Shown in pieces: positions 47,828 through 57,443 of a DNA stretch of 64,000 nucleotides. Each line of letters starts with the position of its first letter. The first letter of the stretch is position 1. The notes under the pieces were generated by a model, which was given only the letters and a program-made list of their open reading frames with translations, was not told the DNA's origin and searched no databases. Source of the stretch: Litchfieldella anticariensis FP35 = DSM 16096. Lineage in GTDB: Bacteria > Pseudomonadota > Gammaproteobacteria > Pseudomonadales > Halomonadaceae. The position numbers and the translations under genes are program-made. The stretch covers positions 868,001 to 932,000 of the forward strand of contig NZ_KE332377.1 in NCBI RefSeq assembly GCF_000409775.1. Reading direction: 5' to 3'.

Positions 47828-48631
47828 TCAACCTCCCGTGACCGGGGGAAAGAAGGCCACTTCATCGTCGGCAGTCAAGGGAGTGCTATCACCGCCCATG
47901 ACCTGATTGACGGCGCACAGGATACGCGCGTCCTCGAGCCGGGCAAAGCGATCGTCCCTGGCCTTCAGCGCCGCTTTCAGGCCTGCGACATTCTGCTCTT
48001 CCAAGCTATCGAAGGGAACATCGAGATCGCTCACCCCCAAACGCTCCCGCAACTCGGCCAGGCATTTGACTCGCACGCACGGCAGGTCGGCACGCATTCC
48101 CACACTGACCTCACCACTGCGATATTCTCCGGTAACGATCGGCGCTTCACTTTCATCCGCTTCACGTCGATAATCACCCGATTTACCACCGGTCTTGGAT
48201 TCGAGACGAATCGCACCGATCTGCATCCCCTTATCGACCGCCTTGCACATGTCATAGAGAGTGAGGCAGGCAACCGACACGGCAGTCAAAGCTTCCATTT
48301 CCACTCCCGTACGTCCGTTCAGACGGCAGGTTGCCGAGACTTCCACGCGGGACGCCTCTTCATCGAGATGGAAGTCGATCGCCACCTTGGAGAGTGCCAA
48401 CGCATGGCATAACGGGATGAGTTCGTGAGTACGCTTAGCGGCCTGAATCCCAGCAATGCGAGCCGTCGCCAGCACATCGCCCTTGGGCAAGCCACCTTCC
48501 ACCAGCAACGCCAAGGTTTCCGGTCGCATGGCGATATGTCCGCTGGCGATAGCCTCACGCTGGCTTTCGGATTTATCGGCGATGTCCACCATATGGGCTT
48601 CGCCGCGGACGTTGAGATGGGTCAAACTCAT
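47828..48631 (-). CDS. moaC: Fused MoaC-MoaD protein
   Basis: One frame of 267 residues. Residues 1-160 are MoaC, cyclic pyranopterin monophosphate synthase ([71 protein letters not shown]). After a linker ([18 protein letters not shown]) residues about 179-267 are MoaD, the ubiquitin-like sulfur carrier, ending in AFFPPVTGG with the free Gly-Gly needed for thiocarboxylation. The usual state is two genes. An internal ATG at 48097, at the MoaD boundary, might also give free MoaD. The start overlaps the moeA stop (ATGA). Confidence 0.92.
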   Translation of the reverse strand: MSLTHLNVRGEAHMVDIADKSESQREAIASGHIAMRPETLALLVEGGLPKGDVLATARIAGIQAAKRTHELIPLCHALALSKVAIDFHLDEEASRVEVSATCRLNGRTGVEMEALTAVSVACLTLYDMCKAVDKGMQIGAIRLESKTGGKSGDYRREADESEAPIVTGEYRSGEVSVGMRADLPCVRVKCLAELRERLGVSDLDVPFDSLEEQNVAGLKAALKARDDRFARLEDARILCAVNQVMGGDSTPLTADDEVAFFPPVTGG

Positions 48632-49899
48632 GTCAATTCACCAAAGGGTTGTACGATCACGGCCTCTCCCGGCTCCACGCCGACTCTCTCGGCCGCGATC
48701 TCGATCAAACAGTTTGCAGCGACCATCGACGACAGGATTCCCGAGCCTTGACGACCGGTGCTTCGCACCCAGAGCTGTCCTTTGTCATCAGCATGATAGA
48801 CGCCGCGCAGGAAATCCACGCGACCACGCCGGCTCTTTAGTGACGCTTCAGCTAGAGCCGTCAAACGCCATGGAGACCAGTTCGCCTCCCCCTGTAGATG
48901 GCGAAGCATGGGTTGCACGAATTGCAAAAAAGTCACCATCACCGCCACTGGGTTACCGGGAAGCCCAAAGAATGGTATGCGGCGAGCGCCCAAGTGCCCG
49001 AAAGCCAGAGGCCTACCTGGACGTATGGCAATTCGCCAGAAACCGAGATCGCCACTATTGCTCAAGGCTGGCCGGATCCAATCGGCCTGCCCTACCGATA
49101 CGCCGCCACTGGTAATCACCATATCAGCGTCGCTTGCGGCATGTTCGAGCACGGCCTGGATCCGATTCCGCTCGTCAGGAAGAATCCCCAGATCGAGGAG
49201 TTCGCAACCAAACTTCATCAACAGGCCACGCAGGGAAAAGCGATTGGCATCGAATATACCGGCCTCGCTCAAGGTCTCACCAGGAGCGGTGACCTCATCA
49301 CCGGTAGAGAATACGGCAACACGAGGACGACGATGCACCTTCACCGTTGCCACCCCCAACGAAGCCAAAAGCCCCAAATGTTGAGGTCTCAGACGTGTAC
49401 CGCGGGACAACGCCAGGCTTCCGCGGCAGATGTCCTCACCGGCCTGGCGCACGTTCTGGCCCAGGCGAACCGTTTCCGCCCGCTCGACCGTGATCCAGTC
49501 CCGTCCTTCCTGATGCATTTCCTGAAGCTGTTCGCGCATGATCACCGTATCGGTACCCGCTGGTAGCGGCGCTCCGGTGGTAATCGCCACAGCACACCCT
49601 GGGGCCACCTCGCCCCCCGAATAACGAGACCCAGCCAGCACTTCTCCCACCCGAAGCCAACGTTCGGGAAGCAATGAGGCATCCTGCGGCCAAGCCAAGG
49701 CGATACCATCCATCGCGGCATTGGTGTTCTGAGGTACATCGATCGTCGAATGAATGTCTTCTGCCAGAACCCGCTCCGGCAATGCCTCTAAACCAAGCGT
49801 TTCACTTCCCAGCATCGGAGGTGAAAACTCCCGCAATGCCGCCAGCGCTTCCTCCACCGACAGCATCCGCTCGCCGAGATCGAAACACGACAGACTCAT
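48628..49899 (-). CDS. moeA: Molybdopterin molybdenumtransferase MoeA
   Basis: MoeA inserts molybdate into adenylated molybdopterin. The 423-residue product ([20 protein letters not shown]) has [20 protein letters not shown], then [52 protein letters not shown] and [16 protein letters not shown]. The start is set by GGAG eight bases upstream and the ATGA overlap with mobB. Part of the mobA-mobB-moeA-moaCD-moaE-moaA operon. Confidence 0.96.
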   Translation of the reverse strand: MSLSCFDLGERMLSVEEALAALREFSPPMLGSETLGLEALPERVLAEDIHSTIDVPQNTNAAMDGIALAWPQDASLLPERWLRVGEVLAGSRYSGGEVAPGCAVAITTGAPLPAGTDTVIMREQLQEMHQEGRDWITVERAETVRLGQNVRQAGEDICRGSLALSRGTRLRPQHLGLLASLGVATVKVHRRPRVAVFSTGDEVTAPGETLSEAGIFDANRFSLRGLLMKFGCELLDLGILPDERNRIQAVLEHAASDADMVITSGGVSVGQADWIRPALSNSGDLGFWRIAIRPGRPLAFGHLGARRIPFFGLPGNPVAVMVTFLQFVQPMLRHLQGEANWSPWRLTALAEASLKSRRGRVDFLRGVYHADDKGQLWVRSTGRQGSGILSSMVAANCLIEIAAERVGVEPGEAVIVQPFGELT

Positions 49900-50477
49900 G
49901 GAGCAATCTCCATCAGTCTCGGAAACCGCATCTGCGGCCAACGCCGGGGCCAATCAGCGATCCACTCGGTCAAAGCCTCGATATCGTCGAGGTCAAGTGA
50001 TTCGACGTGAGGCGGCAACGCCAGCTCGCTGTTGCTGGCAACACCACGAATCCAAGGATCTTCCCAAGCCAACAACGGCTTCCCGAGCGACTCGCGGTGC
50101 AGTTCCAGCTTGGGCAGCGGCCAAGCCTTGAACCCTTCCACTAACACCAGATCCGGCGCGAGCGGCCGCAAGGCCTCTATCAGAGTCGCCAAGTCCGGCT
50201 CCTCTTGGTCGGGTGTCTCCATCATCAGTGCCATACGCGCCCGTGAGGCAACCAGCATCGGGGTAGCACCGGCCTGACGCAGACGGTAACTATCCTTACC
50301 CGGCTGGTCCACATCGAAGGCGTGATGGGCATGCTTGATCACCGCGACTTGCAGGTTCCGCTGCCGTAATCTCGGCAGCAGGCTTTCCAGCAGCGTCGTC
50401 TTGCCAGTCCCGCTCCAGGCGGCAATGCCCAACAGCGGTAAGGATTCGCTCTCGAGCTTTAGAGAAGGCTGCTTCAT
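49896..50477 (-). CDS. mobB: Molybdopterin-guanine dinucleotide adaptor MobB
   Basis: MobB is a GTP-binding protein that assists MobA in making the guanine dinucleotide form of the cofactor. The 193-residue product starts MKQPSLKLESESLPLLGIAA and has a P-loop (WSGTGKTTLLESLLPRL), KHAHHAFDVDQPGKDSYRLR, and VLVEGFK. Both ends overlap neighbours by four bases (mobA stop before it, moeA start after it). Confidence 0.95.
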   Translation of the reverse strand: MKQPSLKLESESLPLLGIAAWSGTGKTTLLESLLPRLRQRNLQVAVIKHAHHAFDVDQPGKDSYRLRQAGATPMLVASRARMALMMETPDQEEPDLATLIEALRPLAPDLVLVEGFKAWPLPKLELHRESLGKPLLAWEDPWIRGVASNSELALPPHVESLDLDDIEALTEWIADWPRRWPQMRFPRLMEIAP

Positions 50478-51061
50478 GACTTCAACCATCGTTCGAGCCG
50501 AGCCTTGTCCTGCTCGGTATTTAGGTTGGCAAACGCATGTGGGCAATCGCTGAAATCCACATGACACCACGCGTGGCGCGCGTACCAACGATCGATCTTG
50601 CGTTCACCGTCGGCCAGCGCTGCTCCCAGATCATCAACCAAATCGCGACGTATCATCGCCACCACGGGATGGGCTCGCTCGCCGTCATGGGCCACGGCGA
50701 TATCGCATTCACCGCAGCCAGCTGCCAATCTCTCCACCAGATTGTCCGGTAACACCGGGCTATCGCAGGGGGCGACGATCACCCACGGCGTTCTGGCTTC
50801 CGACAATCCGCTCCAGATTCCCATCAAGGGCCCTTGATAACCGTCCTCGCGATCAGCGATCACCCGTGCCCCCAAACGACCGTAGGCTTCCAAGTGACGG
50901 TTGGCATTGACCAGCACCTCGGCAACAAAAGGACGTAGACGATCCAGAACATGGTCAATCAACATCCGACCGGCAAATGGCTCCAGCCCTTTGTCGCGAC
51001 CGCCCATACGGCGCCCCTGCCCACCGGCAAGAATCAGGCCGCTTATCTGCTCCGGGTGCAT
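50474..51061 (-). CDS. mobA: Molybdenum cofactor guanylyltransferase MobA
   Basis: MobA joins GMP to molybdopterin to make the bis-MGD cofactor used by DMSO-reductase-type enzymes such as nitrate reductase. The 195-residue product has the nucleotidyltransferase motif GLILAGGQGRRMGGRDKGLE, VLVNANR and APCDSPVLP. GGAG precedes the ATG at 51061; the frame runs upstream over the promoter and is not used. First gene of the operon. Confidence 0.96.
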   Translation of the reverse strand: MHPEQISGLILAGGQGRRMGGRDKGLEPFAGRMLIDHVLDRLRPFVAEVLVNANRHLEAYGRLGARVIADREDGYQGPLMGIWSGLSEARTPWVIVAPCDSPVLPDNLVERLAAGCGECDIAVAHDGERAHPVVAMIRRDLVDDLGAALADGERKIDRWYARHAWCHVDFSDCPHAFANLNTEQDKARLERWLKS

Positions 51062-51089
51062 GAGTGGCTCTCCGCAGAATATGGATATG

Positions 51090-51119
51090 ATAATACGAGC
51101 ATGACACCACATTTGTCCA
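51090..51119 (-). promoter_or_regulatory. Sigma70 promoter of mobA operon
   Basis: On the minus strand TGGACA (five of six), an 18-base spacer and TATTAT (five of six) lie about 30 bases before mobA. No molybdenum-cofactor riboswitch could be recognised in the short leader that this implies. Confidence 0.5.
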
Positions 51120-51320
51120 AGCGGTCAAAAGCAGCATTGCCCTACCCCAAGCCTACCTCAGACGACGCCATGACTCACAGCGCCAAACGACTGAATCGAG
51201 ACGAAAGTCATCTCGATAACGACAGATGGTGGTGGTTATGTTCAAGCTCATAAGCCGGTATGATGGTGTCAAGGATCTTCAACAAGAACGAATCTTCATT
51301 ATGACTGACAAGGGCGGACA

Positions 51321-51902
51321 ATGAGTGGATTCGACGTCGGTGCGCGTCTCAAGCAACTCCGAGTACAACGTGATCTCTCTCAACGCGAACTAGCCAAACG
51401 CGCCGGAGTCACCAACAGCACGATCTCGCTGATCGAGCAAAATAGCGTCAGTCCTTCGGTCAGCTCACTAAAGAAAATACTCGATGCCTTGCCGGTGACC
51501 ATCAGCGAGTTCTTCGCCGGCGAGCAGCTATCACGCGAGCAAGTTTTCTATCGTGCCAGCGAACTCACTGAAATCGGTGATGGGATCCTCTCCTGGCGCC
51601 TGGTGGGCGCCCGACGACCCAACCGCCGCATGTCGATCCTTCACGAGCGCTACCCCCCCGGTGCCGACACGGGGGAGGACATGCTCGAGCATGATGGCGA
51701 AGAAGGTGGCGTCATCATCTCAGGCACTATCGAACTCACCGTAGGCGGCGACGTTCAGCTTTTGACTGCCGGTGACGCCTATTACTTCGACTCGCGTCTT
51801 CCGCATCGATTCCGTAATGTCAGCGACAGCGAATGCGTCATCGTCAGCGCCAACAACCCGCCCTCTTTCTCGGACGGCGGAAATGCTCAGCACCATGCAT
51901 GA
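51321..51902 (+). CDS. XRE-cupin transcriptional regulator (PuuR-like)
   Basis: A 193-residue regulator with an N-terminal XRE helix-turn-helix (LKQLRVQRDLSQRELAKRAG, TNSTISLIEQNSVSPSVSSL) and a C-terminal cupin (GEEGGVIISGTIELTVGGDV, AYYFDSRLPHRF). Proteins of this build, such as PuuR and PauR, control polyamine and amine catabolism. No amine genes are next to it: it is divergent from the mob operon and convergent with uraA. Target unknown. Confidence 0.85.
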   Translation: MSGFDVGARLKQLRVQRDLSQRELAKRAGVTNSTISLIEQNSVSPSVSSLKKILDALPVTISEFFAGEQLSREQVFYRASELTEIGDGILSWRLVGARRPNRRMSILHERYPPGADTGEDMLEHDGEEGGVIISGTIELTVGGDVQLLTAGDAYYFDSRLPHRFRNVSDSECVIVSANNPPSFSDGGNAQHHA

Positions 51903-51997
51903 GAGCTGTAAGCCAGCAGCCTCCACTATCAATCGATCCGATATGAGAGATTTTCACTTACAGCTTATCGCTTTCGACTTACCGCTTCTTTTAACGG

Positions 51998-53239
51998 CTA
52001 TTCGTCGGCCGGTGGAAGCACCCAGTTCAACACGATTCCCACTAACGCCGCCAGGCTGACGCCCTGAAGGACGAATTGACCACCACCGATCTGCATGCCG
52101 CCAATACCGAATACCAGAATGAGTGACACCACCACCAGATTGCGCGGGGCAGTCAAGGAGTGCCCAGCACGAACCAGTGTGTTCATGCCCACCACCGCAA
52201 TCGAACCGAACAACAGCGTCATGATCCCTCCCATCACCGGGCCAGGAATCGTCTGCAGCAAAGCCCCAAGCTTGGCCACGAAGGCCAGGAGAATGGCAAC
52301 GCAGGCAGCAACCACCATGATTTTAGGGTTGAAGGCACGGGTCAGGGTCACAGCGCCGGTGACTTCGGAATAGGTAGTATTGGGAGGACCACCAAACAGA
52401 GCCGCTATAGAAGTCGCCAAACCATCACCCAATAGGGTGCGATGCAAACCAGGTTTCTCCAGATAATTCTTTCGCGTCACAGAACCGATCGCCACCATAT
52501 CACCGATATGCTCCACGGCCGGCGCGATGGCTACCGGGATCATGAACAGAATCGCCGCCCAGTGAAAAGTTGGTGTGGTGAAGTTAGGCAGTTCGAACCA
52601 CCCTGCATCACGTATCGGGGCAAAGTCCACCACTCCCATGGCCAATGCCAGCAGATAGCCGGTGACGATCCCTCCCATGATGGGTACCAGGCGCAGCAGA
52701 CCACGTCCGAACACCGCCAATACCAGGGTCACCAGCAGGCTGATCATCGACAGGATGATCGCCTGGCCGTAACCGATATGCTCGCTGGTCTCGCCAGTCG
52801 CCATACTGACTGCCACAGGAGCCAGCGCCAAGCCAATGACCATGATCACCGGCCCGACCACCACCGCCGGCAACAAACGGTTCAACCAGGCCGTCCCTTT
52901 GAGGCGTACGAACTGGGACATGACCACGTATACCAGGCCCGAGGCCATCAGCCCACCCAGCGTCGCAGAGACCCCAAAGTTTGCCACCGAGCCTTGTATA
53001 GGAGCGATGAAAGCAAACGACGATGCCAAGAACACTGGCACACTCTGACGCGTCACTGCGTGGAACACCAAGGTGCCAGCACCGGCAGTAAACAAGGCCA
53101 CACTGGGATCGAGGCCAGTCAGCAGTGGTACCAAGACTAACGCGCCAAAGGCCACGAACAGCATTTGCGCCCCAGTCAGTAGCGTTCGCGGCCAGGAACT
53201 CACCGGTTCGGCTGCCGCTGCGGTCGTCGTATTGCTCAT
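51998..53239 (-). CDS. uraA: Uracil:proton symporter UraA (NCS2)
   Basis: UraA imports uracil with protons. The 413-residue protein has the NCS2 pattern of 14 membrane segments (MLFVAFGALVLVPLLTGLDP; PVFLASSFAFIAPIQGS), the substrate-binding VAIAPAVEHIGDMVAIG and the signature TTYSEVTGAV. It lies 92 bases after upp on the same strand; a hairpin with a T-run between them suggests attenuation or partial read-through. The uracil taken up is the substrate of Upp. Confidence 0.92.
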   Translation of the reverse strand: MSNTTTAAAAEPVSSWPRTLLTGAQMLFVAFGALVLVPLLTGLDPSVALFTAGAGTLVFHAVTRQSVPVFLASSFAFIAPIQGSVANFGVSATLGGLMASGLVYVVMSQFVRLKGTAWLNRLLPAVVVGPVIMVIGLALAPVAVSMATGETSEHIGYGQAIILSMISLLVTLVLAVFGRGLLRLVPIMGGIVTGYLLALAMGVVDFAPIRDAGWFELPNFTTPTFHWAAILFMIPVAIAPAVEHIGDMVAIGSVTRKNYLEKPGLHRTLLGDGLATSIAALFGGPPNTTYSEVTGAVTLTRAFNPKIMVVAACVAILLAFVAKLGALLQTIPGPVMGGIMTLLFGSIAVVGMNTLVRAGHSLTAPRNLVVVSLILVFGIGGMQIGGGQFVLQGVSLAALVGIVLNWVLPPADE

Positions 53240-53276
53240 TTCGTTATTCTCCAGTCAACTCAATGACATCCTGCGC

Positions 53277-53308
53277 AAAAAAATGCCCTTGATAACATCC
53301 AAGGGCAT
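53277..53308 (-). terminator. Intrinsic terminator/attenuator between upp and uraA
   Basis: On the minus strand ATGCCCTTG pairs perfectly with CAAGGGCAT across an eight-base loop, followed by seven Ts. It lies 23 bases after the upp stop and 38 bases before uraA, so it limits read-through from upp into uraA. Confidence 0.85.
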
Positions 53309-53331
53309 CAATTCCTGTGGCCGTGCTTTCA

Positions 53332-53961
53332 TCAACGGGTACCGAATATCTTATCCCCAGCGTCTCCGAGGCCAGGCACGATATAGCCGTTCTTGTCGAG
53401 GCGTTCGTCGATGGCCGCGGTATAGATCTCGACCTCGGGATAGGCATCCTGTACGCGCTTGATACCTTCGGGAGCGGCCACCAGTACGATCACTTTCATC
53501 TGCGGGCAACCCCGAGCCTTGAGCATGTCCAACGTTGCCACCATGGTACCTCCGGTGGCCAACATCGGGTCGATGACAATGGCCAAGCGCTCGTTGAGAT
53601 CGTTGGTGAACTTTTCGAAATAGGGCACCGGCTCAAGGGTCTCTTCATCGCGATAAAGCCCTACCACACTGATGCGGGCACTGGGGATCAGATCGGTGAC
53701 GCCATCGAGCATACCGAGCCCGGCACGCAGGATCGGTACAATCGTCACCTTCTTGCCCTTGAGCTGCTCCACCGGCACCTGGGCGCCATTCCAGCCCTCG
53801 ATACTCGACGCTTCAACCTCGAGATCCTGAGTCGCTTCATAGGTCAGCAACTTGGCCACCTCACCGGCCAACTCACGAAAACTCTTGGTACTGATACCAG
53901 CAGCACGCATCAGCCCCAACTTGTGTTTGACCAGTGGGTGATTGATGGCATGAACGCTCAT
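53332..53961 (-). CDS. upp: Uracil phosphoribosyltransferase Upp
   Basis: Upp makes UMP from uracil and PRPP. The 209-residue product starts [20 protein letters not shown], has [14 protein letters not shown], the PRPP loop [19 protein letters not shown], and the C-terminal uracil-binding [21 protein letters not shown] precedes the ATG at 53961; the frame is open upstream but without support. Followed by the transporter uraA. Confidence 0.97.
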   Translation of the reverse strand: MSVHAINHPLVKHKLGLMRAAGISTKSFRELAGEVAKLLTYEATQDLEVEASSIEGWNGAQVPVEQLKGKKVTIVPILRAGLGMLDGVTDLIPSARISVVGLYRDEETLEPVPYFEKFTNDLNERLAIVIDPMLATGGTMVATLDMLKARGCPQMKVIVLVAAPEGIKRVQDAYPEVEIYTAAIDERLDKNGYIVPGLGDAGDKIFGTR

Positions 53962-54089
53962 GGCGGATGGTCCTCGCTTCGATGGACGGGAAAGCTGCCT
54001 TTGCTTCGCCGGGATCACCAACGACAGCGCGCGACAAATTGCGCGCTATTTTAGCTTGATCGAGCGTTCAGGTTAAGGCCACTGTCAGA

Positions 54090-54779
54090 TCAAACCGGCT
54101 CGGCCGGCAATTGCCAGTCGATGGTTCCCCGCCCTTGTTCAGTCAGAAACCCGTTGGCACTCGAAAAGTGGTGATTGCCGAAAAAGCCACGATGGGCCGA
54201 CAGTGGAGAAGGATGTGGCGATTCCAGTATCAAGTGACGACGCCTATCCACCAGTGCCTTTTTCTGCCGAGCATGACTGCCCCACAACAGGAACACAGTG
54301 GGCAGTCCATGTTCACTGACAGCGGAAATGGCACGATCGGTAAAGGTTTCCCAGCCCTGGCCACGATGGGAACCGGCATTCCCCTGCTCCACTGTCAGTG
54401 AAGTGTTGAGCAACAACACACCCTGTCGAGCCCAACTTTCCAGGAATCCATGATTCACCGGTGTGAATCCCACATCCTGAGCCAATTCCTTGTAGATGTT
54501 CTGCAACGATGGCGGCGTCGGCACACTGGGACGCACCGAAAAGCACAACCCATGAGCCTGATTCGGACCGTGATAAGGATCCTGCCCCAGGATCACGACC
54601 CGCACCTGGTCGAGCGGCGTCAACTCGAAGGCGCGAAACCAGTTCGATGAGTGGGGATAGATAACCTTACGGGATGTCTTTTCCCGGGCAAGGAAGTCTC
54701 GCAACTGTTGCATGTAAGGGGCTTTGAACTCAGCCCCCAGATAGCGGTCCCAGCTCTCGGGGAGAGGAGATTCCGGCAT
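54090..54779 (-). CDS. ung: Uracil-DNA glycosylase Ung
   Basis: Ung removes uracil from DNA. The 229-residue product has the catalytic water-activating loop [19 protein letters not shown], the [17 protein letters not shown] region and the Leu-intercalation loop [16 protein letters not shown], at the usual length. It lies between gpt and upp on the same strand; co-transcription with gpt (31-base gap) is likely. Confidence 0.97.
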   Translation of the reverse strand: MPESPLPESWDRYLGAEFKAPYMQQLRDFLAREKTSRKVIYPHSSNWFRAFELTPLDQVRVVILGQDPYHGPNQAHGLCFSVRPSVPTPPSLQNIYKELAQDVGFTPVNHGFLESWARQGVLLLNTSLTVEQGNAGSHRGQGWETFTDRAISAVSEHGLPTVFLLWGSHARQKKALVDRRRHLILESPHPSPLSAHRGFFGNHHFSSANGFLTEQGRGTIDWQLPAEPV

Positions 54780-54810
54780 CTTTCAACGTCCTTTTAGGAT
54801 GAGTGTCTGA

Positions 54811-55302
54811 CTACTCAGGCGCCTGACTGCGCACTTGGTCAACCAGCGGCTCCACATAGGAAACCCCCATGTCCCAAGGGAATTGAATCCAGCAATCCTG
54901 GGCCACCTCGGTCAGGCATTGATCGACCAACGGCCGTCCTTCAGGCTTGGCATACACGGTCACGAAATGCGCCTTGGGCAGCATGTCACGTACCGCTCGT
55001 GCGGTCTTGCCTGTATCCACCAGATCATCGACCAGCAGCCAACCATCGCCGTCATGATCGACTCCCTTCATCACGTCGAGCCCGCCTTGATCCATGTGGT
55101 CGTAACTCTTGATGCAGACGGTATCGATGAGTCGCACATTGAGTTCGCGGGCAATCAATGCGGCAGGGATCAAACCACCACGAGTGATGGCGACAATACC
55201 CTTGAAATCACGCTCCACCAGCTTGTGGCATAGCGCCCGAACATCGCGATGAAGTTGATCCCAGGACACGGTGAAGTGCTGCTGATAACGATTAGCGCTC
55301 AT
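54811..55302 (-). CDS. gpt: Xanthine-guanine phosphoribosyltransferase Gpt
   Basis: Gpt makes XMP and GMP from xanthine and guanine. The 163-residue product follows the enterobacterial protein closely: [36 protein letters not shown], the PRPP loop [17 protein letters not shown], and [19 protein letters not shown] and [13 protein letters not shown]. It is the third gene of an azgA-like/apt/gpt/ung series, giving a second purine PRTase beside the hypoxanthine-guanine enzyme at 37.5 kb. Confidence 0.94.
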   Translation of the reverse strand: MSANRYQQHFTVSWDQLHRDVRALCHKLVERDFKGIVAITRGGLIPAALIARELNVRLIDTVCIKSYDHMDQGGLDVMKGVDHDGDGWLLVDDLVDTGKTARAVRDMLPKAHFVTVYAKPEGRPLVDQCLTEVAQDCWIQFPWDMGVSYVEPLVDQVRSQAPE

Positions 55303-55338
55303 GGTAGCTATACCGATTACGAAAGAGGAAGACGAGGA

Positions 55339-55884
55339 TCACTCGTCTTCGGTGAAGGAACACACTGAGAAAACGCCATAACCGGCATCCCGTATCTTCT
55401 GCGCCCCTCCCAGGTCAGGGAGATCGATGATGGTAGCCGTTTCCACCACATGACCTCCGCTGCGCGAAATCAACTTGGCCGCGGCCAGCATGGTACCCCC
55501 GGTAGCAATCAGGTCATCCATGATCAGAATGCGATCATTTTCGCGGAAAGCATCGGAGTGCAGCTCCACCTCAGCCTGCCCGTATTCCAAGGTATAAGTC
55601 TCGCTGATGGTCTTGAACGGCAACTTGCCCTTCTTGCGTACCGGAACGAAGCTGCAGCCCAGTTCATAAGCCACTGGAGCGCCGATGATAAATCCTCGGG
55701 CATCGATAGCGGCGATGGCATTCAGCTCCATCTCCTGATAGCGGTGCACGAAACTGTCGATCAATTTGCGGAATGCAGCACTGTTCTGCAGCAGCGGGGT
55801 AATATCGCGAAAATTGACCCCCGGCTGCGGCCAGTCGGGGACGGTGCGAATGACAGATTTGATGTACTCGCCATATATGCTCAT
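55339..55884 (-). CDS. apt: Adenine phosphoribosyltransferase Apt
   Basis: Apt converts adenine and PRPP to AMP. The 181-residue product (MSIYGEYIKSVIRTVPDWPQ) has FRDITPLLQN, IAAIDARGFIIGAPVAYELG, VPVRKKGKLPF, and the PRPP loop RILIMDDLIATGGTMLAAAK. A TTG at 55896 would add four residues; the ATG at 55884 has GAGG upstream, located in the stop region of the permease gene. Nine bases after the purine permease, so uptake and salvage are coupled. Confidence 0.96.
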   Translation of the reverse strand: MSIYGEYIKSVIRTVPDWPQPGVNFRDITPLLQNSAAFRKLIDSFVHRYQEMELNAIAAIDARGFIIGAPVAYELGCSFVPVRKKGKLPFKTISETYTLEYGQAEVELHSDAFRENDRILIMDDLIATGGTMLAAAKLISRSGGHVVETATIIDLPDLGGAQKIRDAGYGVFSVCSFTEDE

Positions 55885-55892
55885 CGAAGGCC

Positions 55893-57197
55893 TCAATCCA
55901 GGAACACGAATTTCAGAACGAAGACGATCGCCAATACTACCACCGCCGGATTGAGGTCGCTGAAACGACCCGACAGTGTCTTGATAGCAGCATAACTGAT
56001 AAAACCCAGTGCAATCCCTTCGGCAATAGAGAATGTCAACGGCATCGCCAAGGCAGCGATCAAGACAGGGGCCGCATCGGTCACGTCATCCCAGTTGGCA
56101 TGTGCCAGGCTACCAGCCATCAGCACCGCTACATAAAGCAGTGCCCCGGCCGTAGCGAAAACGGGGATCGAGCCAGCCAGTGGAGAAAAGAACAGGCTGA
56201 TCAGGAACAGGATCGCCACCACCACCGCCGTCAAACCGGTTCGCCCTCCCGAGGCGATCCCGGAAGCACTTTCAATGTAACTGGTGGTGGTCGAAGTCCC
56301 CAACAGGGACCCCGCCATGGAAGCGGTGCTGTCGGCCATCAGAGCGTTCTTGAGTCGGGGAAGCTTGCCGTCCTTATCGAGCAGACCACCACGATGCGCC
56401 ACACCGATCAAGGTGCCGGACGTATCGAATAGATCGACGAAAAGGAAGGCAAAGATCACGCTGAGCATGGCCAGATCCAATGCACCGGCCAAGTCCAGAG
56501 CCATGAAGGTGGGAGCAATGGAGGGAGGCATTGACAGGATACCGCCGTATTCATTGTGGCCAAGCAGTGTGGCCACCAGCGTCACGGCAAGAATGCCAAT
56601 CATCACTGCCCCGGTGACGCGCAGATACGCCAATGCCGAAATGGCAAAGAAACCGACCAACGTATAGATCGCTGCCGGCTCGGTCAGGCTGCCCAACGAG
56701 ACTAACGTCGCCGGGTTATCGATCACGATGCCAGCGTTCTGCAACGCGATCATGGCAAGAAACAACCCAATCCCTGCGGCAATGCCCAAACGCAGCGACT
56801 GTGGAATGGAATTGATGATCCACTCACGTATCTTGAAGATGCTCAGCAGAAAGAAGATCAAGCCAGAGAAGAACACTGCCCCGAGTGCCGCTTCCCAGGA
56901 ATACCCCATGCCCATCACCACCCCGTAGGTGAAGAAGGCATTGAGTCCCATGCCTGGCGCCAAAGCGACCGGATAGTTGGCCCACAGCCCCATGATCAGA
57001 CAGCCGATCGCCGCCGCCAGACAAGTAGCGACGAACACGGCACCGTAATCCATGCCGGTTTGGGAGAGAATGCTGGGGTTGACGAAAATGATATAGGCCA
57101 TGGTCAGGAAGGTGGTGATCCCGGCGATGACCTCGGTACGAACGTTGGTATCGTGTTCGGCGAGCTTGAAATGATTGTCGAGTAGGCGGTTCAACAT
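55893..57197 (-). CDS. AzgA-like purine (adenine/guanine/hypoxanthine) permease
   Basis: A 434-residue NCS2-type permease of the AzgA subfamily. It starts MLNRLLDNHFKLAEHDTNVR, TEVIAGITTFLTMAYIIFVN, and has about 12-13 membrane segments, with the family motifs GMGLNAFFTYGVV, FVDLFDTSGTLIGV and STTTSYIESASGI. E. coli relatives take up adenine, hypoxanthine and guanine. The frame is open upstream to 57299, but AGGA and the family start support 57197. First gene of the salvage run; a promoter-like sequence lies about 150 bases upstream. Confidence 0.9.
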   Translation of the reverse strand: MLNRLLDNHFKLAEHDTNVRTEVIAGITTFLTMAYIIFVNPSILSQTGMDYGAVFVATCLAAAIGCLIMGLWANYPVALAPGMGLNAFFTYGVVMGMGYSWEAALGAVFFSGLIFFLLSIFKIREWIINSIPQSLRLGIAAGIGLFLAMIALQNAGIVIDNPATLVSLGSLTEPAAIYTLVGFFAISALAYLRVTGAVMIGILAVTLVATLLGHNEYGGILSMPPSIAPTFMALDLAGALDLAMLSVIFAFLFVDLFDTSGTLIGVAHRGGLLDKDGKLPRLKNALMADSTASMAGSLLGTSTTTSYIESASGIASGGRTGLTAVVVAILFLISLFFSPLAGSIPVFATAGALLYVAVLMAGSLAHANWDDVTDAAPVLIAALAMPLTFSIAEGIALGFISYAAIKTLSGRFSDLNPAVVVLAIVFVLKFVFLD

Positions 57198-57347
57198 CGG
57201 CTCAGTCCTGCGCGCGTGGACGGATTGTCCTGGGTGCGAGAAAAGCCGCACATGGTACCCAAAGGCGTCACATGACGCGAGACGCTTTTTTGCCTCCATG
57301 GCGACCCGATCGATCGGTCTTACATCCAGCGATGCCCCGAGAGAATC

Positions 57348-57375
57348 GCTATATAAGCCCTACACATATAAGCAA
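57348..57375 (-). promoter_or_regulatory. Possible promoter of azgA-like salvage operon
   Basis: On the minus strand TTGCTT, a 16-base spacer and TATAGC, in an AT-rich patch (TTATATAGC). It leaves a leader of about 145 bases in which no purine riboswitch core was recognised. Confidence 0.35.
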
Positions 57376-57443
57376 GCAATGCGCCACATGCTATGCGGAC
57401 CAACCAACGGAAACTTGACGGAACGGTCAGTAGCTTTCCATTG

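Noticed and set aside
51062-51320. Possible molybdenum-cofactor riboswitch before mobA
   Set aside because: The predicted leader is only about 20-30 bases and no aptamer core is seen.
51904-51965. Inverted repeat AGCTGTAAG ... CTTACAGCT between the convergent cupin regulator and uraA
   Set aside because: Loop of 44 bases and no T-run; cannot be called a terminator or attachment site.
52442-53140. Plus-strand frame of 232 codons inside uraA
   Set aside because: Composition rich in His, Gln and Arg, typical of the antisense of a membrane protein gene.
54026-54047. AGCGCGC ... GCGCGCT hairpin between ung and upp
   Set aside because: The T-rich side is on the plus strand, where no gene ends; probably chance or a minor structure.
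57198-57443. Possible purine riboswitch before the AzgA-like permease
   Set aside because: The conserved loop and junction bases of the purine aptamer are missing.
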